64,000 nt of DNA, taken from positions 200,001-264,000 of the forward strand of contig CAWZYM010000305.1 of NCBI GenBank assembly GCA_963966185.1, in the 5' to 3' direction. The stretch is from Rhabditoides inermis. Taxonomy: Eukaryota > Nematoda > Chromadorea > Rhabditida > Rhabditidae. Both the position numbers and the translations under genes were made by a program. The number at the start of each line of letters is the position of its first letter. Position 1 is the first letter of the stretch. The notes under the pieces were generated by a model that ran no database searches, was not told the DNA's origin, and saw only the letters and a program-made list of their open reading frames with translations. Of the stretch, positions 12,987 through 25,354 are shown piece after piece.

Positions 12987-15250
12987 CTACTTCCTGTATT
13001 CCTCGTACTTTTCTACGTGGTCTTTAGGTACGGATGCCTTGACTCTATCCAACACACTCTCACAGTGAGTCATGGTGAGAGGCGTGCGAAACGCGGACGA
13101 ACTCCTACCACACTGCTCCTGCAACGAGACACATCTCCCACCTACCCCTCACTCTCCTCACCTTGTATAGTCGGAACTGGAGGAACGCCATCTCCCTGGA
13201 TAGAGTGTGTAGGTCATGGGGCGAGAATCCGGAAGTCCGATTGGCCAGCCACGAGTAAGTCACCTCTGTCGACAGAGGCGTCTTCTATAAGTAATGAATC
13301 AATCGATAATTCAGAAAAAAAACCTACGTCGAGCAGCTTTCCGAGAAGCGTATCCCTGGCAGTCACGTCTGGCAGCGATATGTAGATCTTCTTCTCGAAT
13401 CTGCAAACACGATCATATTCTAATACACCAAGTTAACACGGGGTACAATACAATACAATGTAAGGAACTGGATTTCTAGGAAAATGAGAAAAAAACATCA
13501 TATCGTAAATCGTACGCACCGTCTGAGGAAGGCGGGATCGATCTCCCAGGGAGTGTTGGTGGCTGCGAGGAGGAGAACACGGGAGGCGGCCGGCGCCAGA
13601 AGACGCTGCACCTGCACCAGCAGCTCCGTCTGCAAAGCACGCATGAACATCGACACATCTAATCACCTGACAGCACATACACTGCACCACTGAGTGAGTA
13701 CGAAGCATTCTTATTAGAACTCCTCATTGTTCTTAGAACTCCCCGCCGCCCCGCCCTCTCGTCCCGCCCACCTTGACTCTCCGGTTGCCGTCGTCCTCGC
13801 TGCCACTGCGCATGCGACACAGACTGTCTATCTCGTCGATGAAAAGAACAGAAACTGTAAAAAGCCAGTAAACAAAGAATAAACATAAAAGATAGTGAGC
13901 ACACCCTTGTCGTCGTCATGCGATAGTGCGTGATCGAATAGCGTCCTTATGAGCCGCTCCGACTGGCCACTCCACGCCGAGATGACGTCAGACGAGGAGA
14001 CCTGGTAAAAGCGAGCGTCCATCTCACGAGCGATCGCCATCGACAGAGCAGACTTGCCTAGCAACGATTGTTAATAGACAACAGTAACACAGAACCCACC
14101 AGTTCCGGGCGGTCCATAAAGCAGCACGCATCGCCACGGCTGGAGGTTACTGGAGGCAAAGTATTCCGGGTAGCGCACAGGGTCAACCAGCGCCTCGAAC
14201 AGAGCATCCTTCGCCTGAATGGACAACCCATATACCCATGTTCCGCCCCCTTCACCCCGCCCACCTCCTGCAGACCGATGATGTCATCCAGACTGGGCAG
14301 CTTCTGCAGGTCGCTCACCAGAGTCGCTTCGATCGCCTTGCGGCGACTCTCCGCGAACGAATCCAACTCGTCAGACTTTTCTGCATATACAGAAATATTA
14401 CAAATCATTAAAAACGTCACAGAGAAAACTTACCATTGGTAGCGGAGTCAGTAGACTCGCTGGCGTCGACGGCCTTCTGCTTCTCCTTCTCGACATTCAC
14501 ATTGGCGAGTCGCACGGATGCGGGAGGAGTGTCCGCGTAGCTGACAGGCACCGGAGGATCACTGAGTGAGAGATGAGCCGCGGGACCAGCTCCAACCCCC
14601 GTCTCACCTCACATCCATCGTGTTCTCATCACACTGCTCCACCTGCGAGTTCGGTGGCGTCTTCTGCGAACACTACAAACTATGGTTCCACTATTTCACT
14701 ATCCACTAAATCCACTTACTTTCACCAATGAGATAAAAAACAACTAAGATCGAAACTCACCTTGGACTGTTGAGATTGTTGGGCGGATGAGGTGGCGGAG
14801 ACGACCTCCTGCTTCACTGTCCACAGATGGTCCGTGCGGTGATGCTGCTGCAGCTAAAAAAAATCATAGATACAACCACATAAAACACACATTTCTGAAT
14901 GAAACACACAAACTCCCCTTGGATGCGAGGACATGCGCGGTGGTGTGCAACATGTTGATGGCAGAGGCGAGCGACTGCCGCTGTCGCTCCGAAACATCAC
15001 ACATGTCGAACAGACACTGCACTTGGTGCACTCGGGCCATCACCTGCAGACAGCCATCAGAATGGAACAGATGCACAGCAATTAGAAGAAGAACACTAAC
15101 TTGATCGAGGTGTTCGGGAGCGATGGTCGGTTGTTGTGCGAGGAGAGACGAGTATCCGACGGCATTGCGCAGAGCCTCTACCACACTCAGTTGAGAGAAT
15201 GAGGGGCCGGCCTGTGGGGATGGGGGAGAGCCGAACGGCGGATACGACAT
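12987..15250 (-). CDS. VPS4/katanin-type AAA ATPase
   Basis: Multi-exon gene of the meiotic AAA clade (VPS4, katanin p60, spastin, fidgetin), which remodels ESCRT-III or microtubules. Visible motifs in order are DIIGLQEAKDAL before the AAA core, Walker A GPPGTGKS (split by an intron after GTG), the SSSDVISAW pore region, Walker B FIDEIDSLC, sensor 1 AATNTPWEIDPA, arginine fingers in LRRFEKKIYISLP, and a C-terminal helix ending VEKYEEYRK. The C-terminus resembles katanin, while LRRFEKKIYISLP is closest to VPS4, so I do not assign an orthologue. The N-terminal third is Pro/Ser-rich, then helical, and is not a clear MIT domain. The start is uncertain: ATG at 15250 is in frame, but the exon opens after an acceptor near 15288, so an upstream exon may exist. 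Confidence 0.85.
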
Positions 15251-15738
15251 CGGAGGACCAGGCGAGCGAGGCGAAGCGGAGCCTGATGAAGTTGAGAGTG
15301 CATTATTTTTAAGAACAATAAATATACTAAAATACAAACACAACAACAAACGACACGACATAACCCAATAAAACACGGAAACTTGTAACAAAGAGCGAAG
15401 CAATCAAAAAATAATAATTGTGCCGCTGGCATTACTTCTCACCAGCACTGATGCATGCACAACATACCAAAAAGTCCTCATTGCTTATATCATTCTGAGA
15501 GATTATAAACTTTTTTATCATATTATTCGATTTATTAATCTTACAATACAAATAAAAAAAATCTATCTAAGCAATCACTTTTTACAACTCTGTAGAGACA
15601 AACCCGAATTAATTATAAAAGAAGCGAAGTCAAAGTCTCTAATACAATACAATCGGATTACGCAAATAGAAAAACCATATAAAACTTTGAAATACAAACT
15701 GTGTCATGACAGTCCGAGAGATCGTTCTATGACTCGCT

Positions 15739-16661
15739 CTATACTGCCTCTGCCGACAGACCAGATTCAGTGGGAGCTGGAAGAAGGTAGAATATTTTAG
15801 AGAAAATGAGGATCACAGATTCACAGATAAAAAGAGATGGACCTGGCGCAGCTTGCGTCTCGATCGCCGCATGCATGTTCTCGAGTCGTGCATCCGTCGG
15901 CGCCGGACCTGCACAACACCATATCAATAGGTTCACTGTCACTCTCCTCTTTCCCCCTACCTCGCAGCCGCTCCACGAATGTCGCTTTGAACGACTCGCT
16001 CTTGCCGTTCAGGTTCAGATAGGAGAAGAACCCGTATCCGTTGCCCCGCAGGAGGAGATGCACGCTGCGCGCAATCTCGGCGCTCACCTTTTATGTCAGA
16101 TATGTGTTGTCTGGCCGTGTGTCACTCACCTCGTCTCCCTCGTGGGCTGCTATCGCGTGGTGGAGGAGGCGTTCGCAGGCGGCTCGCTCGCCGCCGCAGC
16201 TGTCTATCAGCCGCTCCCACTGCCGACACTCGCCCGCCCACTGATGCACGGCCGCGCACACACCCACTGCCATGCCATCCATACCCCTCCCTCCCTCCCT
16301 CTTCCCTACCGTGCTCGCCCGTCTCTCCCTTCTCGCACTCGTCGAACAGGCGGCGGAAGTAGTGTATGGGGAGGCGCGCCGCTTCGGCCCACTCGTGTCG
16401 GCTCTCGCACGCGCACCCCTTCAATCGCAAGTGGTCCCTCTCGATCGCCTCGTGCACACGGTAGAGACGAGCATCCGACGGGAACGCGCCTCAATCCGAT
16501 CATAGCACCACATGTTCCTCCCAGAAATGCGCACCTCGTAGCCGGCAGACGAAAGGCTTGGCGAGGTGGCGGAGACGGGCGGAGACGAGCTGGCCGCGGA
16601 ACGAGATGCCGTCTCTGTCACGGCGATCGTCGCGCATACACCGCAACGTCAGCCGCATCAT
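15739..16661 (-). CDS. Unknown helical protein, downstream tandem paralogue
   Basis: Six exons (16535-16661, 16310-16489, 16130-16266, 15961-16087, 15843-15908, 15739-15776) sum to 675 nt (224 residues), with phases closing and a stop at 15739. It matches the gene immediately upstream in order: FVCRLRG, AFPSDARLYRVHEAIERDH, HEWAE, then VGVCAAVHQW. Two intron positions and phases are shared, so they are tandem duplicates. This copy lacks the N-terminal portion of its neighbour but has an extra C-terminal segment (FFSYLNLNGKSESFKATFVERL). It starts about 135 nt after the neighbour's stop; a start at ATG 16661 just after a possible acceptor would fit a downstream operon gene. I do not recognise the family. 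Confidence 0.6.
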
Positions 16662-16796
16662 GCAGCAGCTCACCTCAACACACCACATAGTATCAACAAC
16701 AAAAAACATCTTTTCCATTACGAGCTCGTTTGTCTATTTATGTAACTGACTCTGTTAAATAAAACCATGTTCAAATACGGTAAGCTCGAAACTAGC

Positions 16797-18535
16797 TCAT
16801 CGGAATTTTCCGAGCAAATAATCTTCTCTAGTCGACACCGACACCCGCCAGCCGCCGACTAAATGTTCTGGTCGCGTCTCGAAGAGAATAAGTAAGGCGA
16901 GAACGAAATGCATAGAGCGCAGACGCACGTCATCGGTTGGGTAGAGGGCGAGGGTGGCGTGGCCGAGCATCTCATCGAGCGACTCGCGCTCGTCGCCCTT
17001 CGCCGCCACCAGACGACCCCATCCAGGGTAGACAGACAGCCAACCACACACTGCTGCGCACAGACCCACTGCAAATGACACACATACACACATCCACCTC
17101 TCCCCTCTCTGACCGTGCTCATCATATTGCTCTTGACTGTGCAGGAGTCGCTTGAAGTAGGCAGTCACAGCCTCCACCATGTCACTCCACTCGTGACTAT
17201 GCTCGCACACTCCACAGCGATTCTGAAAAGGCGAGCATGACGTGACATGGCAAAATGGGAACCTCGAGTGCCACGTGGTCCCTCTCGATCATCAGATGGA
17301 GACGAAGGAAGCGCACATCGGACGGAAACGCGCCTATAAGGATATAATAAGAACACCCCCCCCCCCTCTCTCTCTCTTTCTCCTTTTCTCTCTCTCTCTC
17401 TCTCTCCACCATACTCACCTCGCAGTCGGCAGAGGAACGGCGTGGGATGGATTGCGTGATCGGAGAGGACGCGAACGAAAGAGGGCGCATCGTCGACTTC
17501 TTCATCCCGATCATCATCATACGCATACGAAGAGTCGTTCGCCTTGGCCAGAGTGCGCGTACACCGTCTCCTTAACACAAACGTTGCGGAACGGATTCAG
17601 GAAGGATGCTCACCTGCTTCACCGTCTCTCCGTCTTCTCCCGTCGCTGTCAGCGTCACATTGCACTCGTCGCGGCGCCTGCCATTTTGGATAATGAATAT
17701 TGAAGTTCTTGACCGACCTCTGCATGCGTGCCATGATACGGAACGCATCGGCGAATGTGTCGTGCGGAGGAAGAGTGGAGCGGCCCAGCGACGACGCAAA
17801 CGCCTAGACTATGCTACATCAACCAATCACTGATATGAGCCAGACCTGTTCGAGCTCCGGCTCAAGCTGGAGCTTGTAGGTGTCATACAGCTGGCCGGCC
17901 TCGCTCGCCCACTCCTCCCTTGCACCCTTGTCCGCCTCCTCGTGCTCTGTCAGCTTGTAGGTGGTCGCCACCAGTATGCACTTCTCTAACTGAACGTCAC
18001 GTTATAGTACACAAAAGCATTAAAATCAGTAGCTCACCGACGGCTCGTGCAAGGTAAGGAGAATGGCCTGTAGCGGGGCGACACGGCAATTCACAACTGA
18101 ACAGAAGCGGTATGATGACAAATCGTTTTAGTACGGTTTCGTTTCGAGACTCATTCTACTGATTGAGACAGAGAGTGCGCGAGAGACCGCGCGATTAGAG
18201 AGACTGCAGACGACGCGAGGGTGGAAAAGAAACGAGAATGGGCGAGAGTGCGTGGCAATTTGAGGAAAATGATTCCTCAACGAAACGCGCCGCGCGTCGA
18301 ATTTTCTTTGTTCAGTGTGAATTGCCGTGGGCGAGTGCGCGCGCCGCCTGCCCTACAGCCAGCAGAGACACCAACTCCGCACACTGCCTGCAACACACAC
18401 ATTTACTAAGAACACAAACGGAAACAACAAACGAAATGTACACGTACGTGAGATACGGCGGCGGCAGCAGCGGCGAAGGAGGCGAGGCGCTTGTTTCTCG
18501 TTGGACTCCATGCACGGGTGAGCGAATAACTTGGA
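16797..18535 (-). CDS. Unknown helical protein, upstream tandem paralogue
   Basis: Exons supported by frame closure are 17846-17989, 17718-17803, 17614-17677, 17419-17542, 17263-17333, 17114-17222 and 16797-17068. Upstream pieces at 18038-18067, 18357-18387 and roughly 18448-18535 are less certain, and the start codon is not identified. The product is mostly helical with an acidic linker (YAYDDDRDEEVDD). It shares FLCRLRGAFPSD, the IERDH helix, HEWSDM and VGLCAAVCGW with the downstream paralogue. The last exon runs to a stop at 16797, but an alternative donor near the PTDD codons would change the C-terminus. I do not recognise a known domain. Confidence 0.55.
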
Positions 18536-18539
18536 TCGC

Positions 18540-18865
18540 TGAAGATATTAACGATAACAGAACAGTGAGACACATAATCATGAAAAACAACATGAAAAAC
18601 ATTCAAAATGACGAAGAAATATCGATGAATCGTGAACGATGCGACGATCAATAATTTTATGCGCTACATCACATAAGCGGAGATAATGTAACAAAAAGTA
18701 TTTTTATTTATAAATATAAAAAAAACACACACAATACACCTGGCATATAACTTCACTTTATTTAAATTATGTGTAAACAAATTTTTGTGTGATTGTTAAT
18801 CTTTGTTCAAGTCTTGCGACAATCCATCAAAGGGAAAATTGAAAGCTGGAAAAATTTCACATCTG

Positions 18866-18907
<42 letters not shown>

Positions 18908-19358
18908 GCTGTTCTCTTTTTCTTTTCCTCTTACCCGAATCCGTTGCGCAATTCACATCACGATTCCCGAAATCGCATTCGAAACGCCGCTGCGGTCAGT
19001 TCGAAATGGTGATAAGAAACAGTTGATGGGATGCCCTGGAGGCAAGAAGTCAGCTGATTGGCCGGTTCTGCCAAAGCAAAGGATACAAAAGCCGGTGAAC
19101 GTGGGAGACACGAGCACTCCTATATAGTTCATTGTTCCATTTGTTTCAATTCCATGACGTGTTTATTCGTTTCCTGATCCTCTCATCCTTTATCATTGAC
19201 TGATCAGCTATCTGCTAATGGATGTTGCCGGTCCGGTCACTCCTCTCTAACAAACTAGTAACCAGTTGCATCGCGCCCCCGCTCACATTTCCCGGACACA
19301 CTATTTACTTTGTTGTTGCATATTTCCACTCACTCAGTTTGTACACTGCTGTTTTAGC
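18540..19358. other. Intergenic region between divergent genes
   Basis: This separates the minus-strand unknown gene from the plus-strand secreted protein gene, so it probably holds both promoters. It is AT-rich around 18650-18790, contains a (CT)n run at about 18870-18904, and shows no supported gene. Confidence 0.5.
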
Positions 19359-22300
19359 ATGCGCTGGCTGCTCTTCATTTTCATAGCAGCAGTCGCCGCA
19401 GAGGAAAAGACACGACCGGACAGGGTGAGATAGGTAACTCTACTGTTTCAGGAATTGTGAATATTTCAGTCCGCCTGCCATGCCTATCTTTCTTGTGTGC
19501 AATCATCGCACTTGAAGCTGCAGGCGTGTTCCGGAGGTCTCGCACAGGTTAGAGAGAAGGGGAGGGGAGAGTGAGAGACTGCATCCTAGGCGCTCCTCCT
19601 CGAAACAATGGGCAAGCAGAGGAAGGATCTGGAGTCTGAGTGGATCGAGAGTTGCGCAGGTGCACAAAACACTGCCACGTGAAAATACAACAATACTCAT
19701 TTAGCTCCGATGTCCTCCTCAGTCTCTGAGCTTTCAGTGTTACTTCAGGTAAGAGAATTCGTCATCCATCATTCATGTTTTCTTCCAGGTAGCGTACGCG
19801 GACGCGCGCGAATGTTTCGAGCGGTTGCCGGAATCGAAGAAGATACAAGAGGTAAGTGTACGAATAAGTGTAGCTAAAGGAGAACCTGGTTGAGTCTGTT
19901 CCGCACTGTCCCGCCCCCTCGGCCGCCCCCACTCGGTTCACGTGCTCCGGTCGATTCCGCCACGAGAGGAGACAGTGCGACAGTCTGCTCCCATGCTGTC
20001 CCGACCACACGCGGTACGCATTTACCTTTTCATTCGCCAAGAAACGGCATCTGATTAATATTTCCAGGTGCGCTGAGCGAATGAATGCGCTTTCGATCGG
20101 ATATCTGAAAGCTAAAGAGACCGCGGAGAGCATTGGAAAGAAAATGCGAGGATGCATGGGTGTGGAGAAGGAGGTAGCTCTCTCTATCTTTTTCTCATTC
20201 TCTCCACAAATCATCTTCTACAGGATTTCGAGCCTTCTCTTCGCGTCCCGGCTCTCCCTTTTCATCGTCCCTCCGTCGAGACGCTCACTAGAATACAAGT
20301 AATTGCACTTTTGTTTTGTATAACAAAAATGATTTATCTTTTCAGCGTCGTCTGTCGCTAACGGATGAGAAGACACTGGCCGCTCGCAACAATCACTTCC
20401 AACGCCTCTTCACAGCATTCCAGAACACATCGGCCACGCCCACACTCGCCCCGCCCCGCACTCCTCCGTCCGCCCCGCCCACCACACACATTCCACTGCC
20501 GACGACCGCCACTCTTCCTCCACTCATCCAGGCGCGGTGGCCGGTAGCGGCCCGCCCCCTCAGACTCCGCACCCAGCATTCGTTTGCCCCGCTAGCTACC
20601 ATCTCTCCTGGCAGGCATGTGAACACGCGAGCTCTCGTCCCACCCACGCCTCCAGCGAATGCCACCACAAATGGAAGCATGATCGAACAGGTATTTGTAC
20701 GACTCATATTTTGAAGAAATTTTTTCTCAGATGAAGTCAGTTTTAATCAAGTATGCTCTGTCGGGTGATCCGACAAAGATGAAGGGATACTTGGATATGG
20801 TTAGAGAGGTGGAACGCAGCTTCGCGTCAGCTCACACCAAGAACAAACAGACAACGGTGAGTTGTGGTGGTGAGGTACTGTCTGTAGAATGTTGTTGTTA
20901 TACAGGCACCTTCGGAGGCCCCAGCTTCCTTGCCCACACTCGAGAGAAAACCCCCTCATGCACCAACAGATAAGGACGAGCAGGCGAGTTGTGTAAACCC
21001 GGCGCGAGTTGCACTCTACGGCGCCAGATAGGCGCGAGCTGAATATTCTTTGTCGAGATCATACTTCACAGGATCATTTCTGTAGTATGTATTTCGCCAT
21101 CCCCTTGAAATTGGAGACTCTCCAACCGCGAGGAACGGGAAAGGAGCGGGGCGCGAGCGGGAAGAAGCCTAGGCTTGAGGACCGCGGACGACTTTTGGTT
21201 GGCCTGCGCCCCGCTCATCTGAGCGGTTTCAATCATAATTATTTCTCAATAAGAAATTATTGAGAAATGATTGAAATATTCTTATTGAGAAATGATTAAT
21301 CTAACATTTATCAGTTTCAGCTTGTTTCTGACGCAGCCCCGAAAATGCGTGGAGACATGCATACAATGGGCAAGCTGGGTCTGAACAAGATAGTGGATGC
21401 AGTTATGGAGATCAAAGAGGAGAAGAGGGAAACAGAGGAGAAGTTTGCCGTTCAAAAGTTCAGAGACGAGGTGAAACAGCCCAAGACCGCTGATGTACTT
21501 GTACATGTAAGTACGATACGTTTGTCCATTTCACGCACAACATTTCAGGCGATTATCCACCACAAACCGATTCCTCAACCGACTTCTCTCCCTGGAAGTG
21601 TTCCCATTCCCAACATGATGCGACACAACCCGTCGAGGTGGGCGGAGTTCGAAGGGGCGGGACTTATCAGGTTTGTTGTAGCTACCGCGGCAGTGTGTAC
21701 GCGGGAGTGGCTGGGGTGAACCAATCGCCAGCAGTAACCACCGAGCCGACAACTCCCTCCTTCTCCATTCCACCCAACACTGCGCACCTCGTGAAGGGAG
21801 TCGAATCCGCACTCTCCGTCCTCTCCGACTCCGCCCCCTCTGGCCCCGCCCACAACAGAGACGCGCTCGTGTCTCTGCTGAGGCAACTGAGAGACGAGCT
21901 GGACTCGCAGATCCAGAGTGTGGACGAGAAGAAGGAGAAGGAAGAGGACGCGGTCGCTCTGCCCCATCGAAACTCGCTCGACTCCAAAGAATTCGCCACG
22001 GAGGCGCTGACTGAACTGCCAGATTCGCTTACCACACTGTCACAAAGGGACGACGACTCAACCACTCTTCCAGAAGACACTGCTACCGATGCTCCCTACT
22101 CGGAGACGCCGAACCGCACGTTCGAGCGACGCGCCAAGGCAGTGGCCGGAGACGTGCAGATTCCGAAGACGTTGATGATCAGACTGCCAGAGGACGTGTT
22201 CGCACGCACCACAGAGCTGGTCAGCACCACGCCTTCTACTCTTCTCACATCGATCCCGCCCACCGAAGCCCCGCCTCCTGACTCGGCCGAGGGCGATTCT

Positions 22301-22567
22301 AGCGGGGAAAGTGCGAGTGAGGAGATGGGAAAGGAGAGTGAGGAGATGGAAGAGGAAGGAGAGAAGGCGGTGGATAGAGAGACGAGGAGGAGGATAGAGA
22401 GTGCGCTGGTGAGTTGTGATGGAGGAGTTGAAGAGGTGAATCTTTCATTCCAGCCGCTTCCCAACTTCTGTGTTGAATTCGCGAGCTGCTCGGATCGCCT
22501 CACAGAGTACACAAAGAGATGCGAGGACAAGTTCAATGAGAACGAGACCAGTGAGTGGATCTCTCCC

Positions 22568-22611
<44 letters not shown>

Positions 22612-22772
22612 CCCTATCTCTCTCCTCTCAATCCTCCTGCAGACATCCACCTTCCCGGTGTGGATGATCTCGTACTTCGTCGTCTTCTTCTCAACAACTC
22701 CCAATCCGAGGATGACTTCGTGGTGAACACGTGCATTCGATCGGCTGACAAGGTCGCTCTCAGCAAGGTAAG

Positions 22773-22814
<42 letters not shown>

Positions 22815-23216
22815 CCACCTTCTTTTCAGTTCCAGTCACTGCTGTCTCTGGAGTTCGGTGTGCACCGTGCGTGTCTGTCTCTGGGAGAGAACGTGTACGA
22901 GTCGACTGACCAGCTGGCGAACTGCCAGGCACAGACACAGTCACTACAGGCGACGGCAGTCGAGCAATACCTGCAGAACACGCAAGGTGCGGGCATATCT
23001 CCATTCTTTCATTCGAAATGAGATAGGGATACGCGTAGAATAAGCAAAGAGTGTGAAGATAGTATGTTATGGCTGTGTCCAGAGTGTTATGTATGGAGCT
23101 TGCAGGCCGGTCGGATGGAAACCTGGAGGGGTGCATGCGACTGATCGAGCCCCTTCGAGACGCCTGCCACGCGACCAGGGAGTGTTGCGGGGCGGTCGAC
23201 AGGTACACATTCCCCC

Positions 23217-23277
<61 letters not shown>

Positions 23278-23429
23278 ACATCTCTTCCAGCTGTTCCGAC
23301 TACATGAATGCGTCTCCGGTCCGCCTGCAGCGTCTCACAGCCATGGATGCCGTTCTCTCGCAGCAGATCAAATGCGAGAAGCAACTGGAGACAAACCTAC
23401 AACACCTGAGGAAGGCGCTGCATGTATAA
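19359..23429 (+). CDS. Secreted Cys-rich, Ser/Thr/Pro-rich protein with acidic SG sites
   Basis: Nineteen exons encode about 930 residues, with a start at 19359 and stop at 23427-23429. The first exon is a signal peptide (MRWLLFIFIAAVAAEE). The N-terminal third is helical with spaced cysteines (C-x6-C, then C-x12-C, and later LLPCCPDHTRC). A long Pro/Thr-rich segment follows (20346-20690). The large exon 21682-22408 is rich in Ser/Thr/Glu and contains DSSGES between acidic stretches, the context in which Ser-Gly is a glycosaminoglycan attachment site. The C-terminal third is again Cys-rich (for example RECCGAVDRCSDYM). I see no named domain. An extracellular proteoglycan-like or matrix protein is an inference. 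One intron (20984-21320) uses a GC donor. Confidence 0.75.
20984..21320 (+). other. GC-AG intron with internal inverted repeat
   Basis: The reading frame of the secreted-protein gene closes only if exon 20906-20983, ending GAGCAG, is spliced at GCGAGT to the acceptor TTTCAG before 21321. The intron is the longest of this gene (337 nt). It holds a palindromic segment (about 21240-21300) built from copies of ATTTCTCAATAAGAA and its complement, plus a CCTAGG-centred palindrome near 21170. Confidence 0.75.
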
Positions 23430-24855
23430 GCAATGTGTTATGTACATAATTAATAACTTATTTGATAAATTATTATCTTTTGAAAAGTACAAGCGTAAAG
23501 TACAAGTGTTTGGGTTTATCTCAATTCAACAAAAGCACATGCATGAAACTTTTATTTCTATTCTAAACTATAAACACAAACCTGCTCTCTCAAACGGTAT
23601 GTAGACACTTTATCGATAATTTATCAATAAGGGCTATATACATAATATATTTTCTTATTTCATATGAAAGTATTGTGAGAATCAATAAACAGCTATAAGT
23701 AGAACTATCGTTTAGTTTACCATGATGTTTTCATTATTTTTGAATGTAAACAAATACAAGAGCTTTTTGATTTTGATAGATGATTTGATGAACGGGTTGA
23801 TAGAATGTGAGTGATAGAATGTGTGTGTGCAATAGTATATTCTTCTTGGCATCTGATTGTCAATGTATTTGTGATCGTTTTGAGAGAGCAGGTTTGTGTT
23901 TATAGTTTAGAATAGAAATAATAGTTTCATGCATGTGCTTTTGTTGAATTGAGATAAACCCAAACACTTGTACTTTACGCTTGTACTTTTCAAAAAAGAA
24001 TGAATGTCCTTTTGTTGAATTTCAAAGAAATTTTTTTTTCAAATGTTAATGTATCAATGTAAGTATCAATGTATGTATCAATGTATCAATGTATCATGTA
24101 TTAATGTAAATGTACTGATAGTTTCACAGTAACTATCAGTATTGTTCAAAGTAAATCAACAGATAGAACAAACAACAACAATAACAACAACAATACAACG
24201 CGCGTGAACGACTACGCAAATCACAAACAGTGTGCACATTATCGCGCTCTCCCGCACACATTCCGCATCACGAACCAATGAGCGCGCGGGGGCGGGGCTA
24301 GTGAGCGGGTCTTTCAGCGAATCAGCGACCAGCAGCATACCTCACAGACGTGCAGACCTAACAAGCGAACATATTTTTGGGTCTTAAACTCTTGTTTCAT
24401 GTTTTGTTTTGGTTTATAGTTGTTCAACGGACGATTTAGAGACAACATCATGATATAACTCTGAAAAATTTATTATTTGAATGATTTACAAGCGATTTTG
24501 GCGGCCTTGCGGTCCGAGCGGCTCTGCGCGCCGCTGGATAGAACCCAAACGATCGGCGCTTCGCGCCGATCCTAATGATAAACTCCGTTAGAGCCACCCC
24601 TCGAATTTGAAAATTGGTACGATTCCTCACTATTAGTGATTAGTCAGGACCAGAAACATCGATGCACTGTGTAGCTGTGTAGTATTTCTGCTACCATGAA
24701 TGAATGACGTTTTCGTCACAAATCAATCTGGAAACGATGCACGTTGTTCTGCGAAGAGTGGTTCATTTCTTCCCTCTCTCCACCGGCCGCCGGTCCACTC
24801 GAACTTTCGTCTCTCGGAAATCAATATTCGCCAATCGATAATCGATCGATACAAC
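23430..24855. other. Intergenic region dominated by an inverted-repeat element
   Basis: Apart from the foldback element at 23478-23994 this stretch contains short ATCAATGTAT-type tandem repeats (about 24045-24110), a CAACAA-rich run (24165-24195) and no supported gene. The final part is the upstream flank of the small gene at 24856. Confidence 0.5.
23478..23994. repeat. Large foldback (inverted-repeat) element
   Basis: The left arm 23478-23596 and right arm 23876-23994 are near-perfect reverse complements of about 119 bp, separated by about 279 bp. Only a few single-base differences are visible (for example CAAACG against CAAAACG at the inner ends). It starts only 48 nt after the stop codon of the secreted-protein gene, so it probably lies in that gene's 3' UTR or just beyond. 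The form suits a MITE/foldback transposon. I did not find a convincing target-site duplication. Confidence 0.85.
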
Positions 24856-25040
24856 ATGGATGCGAACAACAACACAATCAACTACGAGAACGTGAAGAAG
24901 CAGTACAATGAGGAGGTGCCCATGAACAAGGTAATCAATATCGATCGGTAAATCAATATTATCGATTCAGATCGACAAGATGGTGGAGCAGATGGCGCAT
25001 CGGCTGCTGTGTGGGAGCAAGCCCGGAGACGAGGTGAATC

Positions 25041-25097
<57 letters not shown>

Positions 25098-25267
25098 CTC
25101 TCTTCCTCTTCTATCTCTCTCTCTCATAGTGCCGTGTAGTGCACATTGTCCTGTTGTACTTTGATGTAGAGTGTGATTCACAGGTGGAGCTGGAGATCAA
25201 AGTGAACGTGCGTCCTCCCGGCGCGCCCGTCTGCCTCACAGCCGAACAGAAGCAGACCAAGAAATAG
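24856..25267 (+). CDS. Small conserved-looking protein of unknown function (73 aa)
   Basis: Three exons (24856-24930, 24971-25033, 25184-25267) join in frame to 73 residues, ending QKQTKK and stop. The product is hydrophilic, with an amphipathic central helix (KIDKMVEQMAHRLL) and a charged beta-like segment (EVELEIKVNVRPPGAP). Every intron falls in phase 0. An AATAAA signal at 25349-25354 fits its 3' end. It is convergent with the ion-channel gene ending at 25542. I do not recognise the family; the clean structure and polyadenylation signal argue it is real. Confidence 0.65.
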
Positions 25268-25348
25268 AGTACTGTAGTCGAACGGAATACGGTAGTTTGA
25301 GGATTACGGTATTATATATTTTGTGTTGAGTAGTTATAGTATACTCGT

Positions 25349-25354
25349 AATAAA
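25349..25354 (+). terminator. Polyadenylation signal of small gene
   Basis: AATAAA lies 82 nt after the stop codon at 25267. A complementary TTTATT at 25378-25383 gives AATAAA on the minus strand, about 160 nt past the stop of the converging channel gene, so the two 3' ends nearly abut. Confidence 0.65.

Noticed and set aside
12969..13385. Plus-strand frame beginning MYNNMGLLPVFLVLFYVVF
   Set aside because: It overlaps the last exons of the minus-strand AAA ATPase and has no splice support; the hydrophobic start is the reverse of coding DNA.
16797..18535. Assignment of the unknown paralogues to a nucleoporin (NUP107) or 14-3-3-like family
   Set aside because: Only scattered helical residues could be aligned by eye; no signature motif was found.
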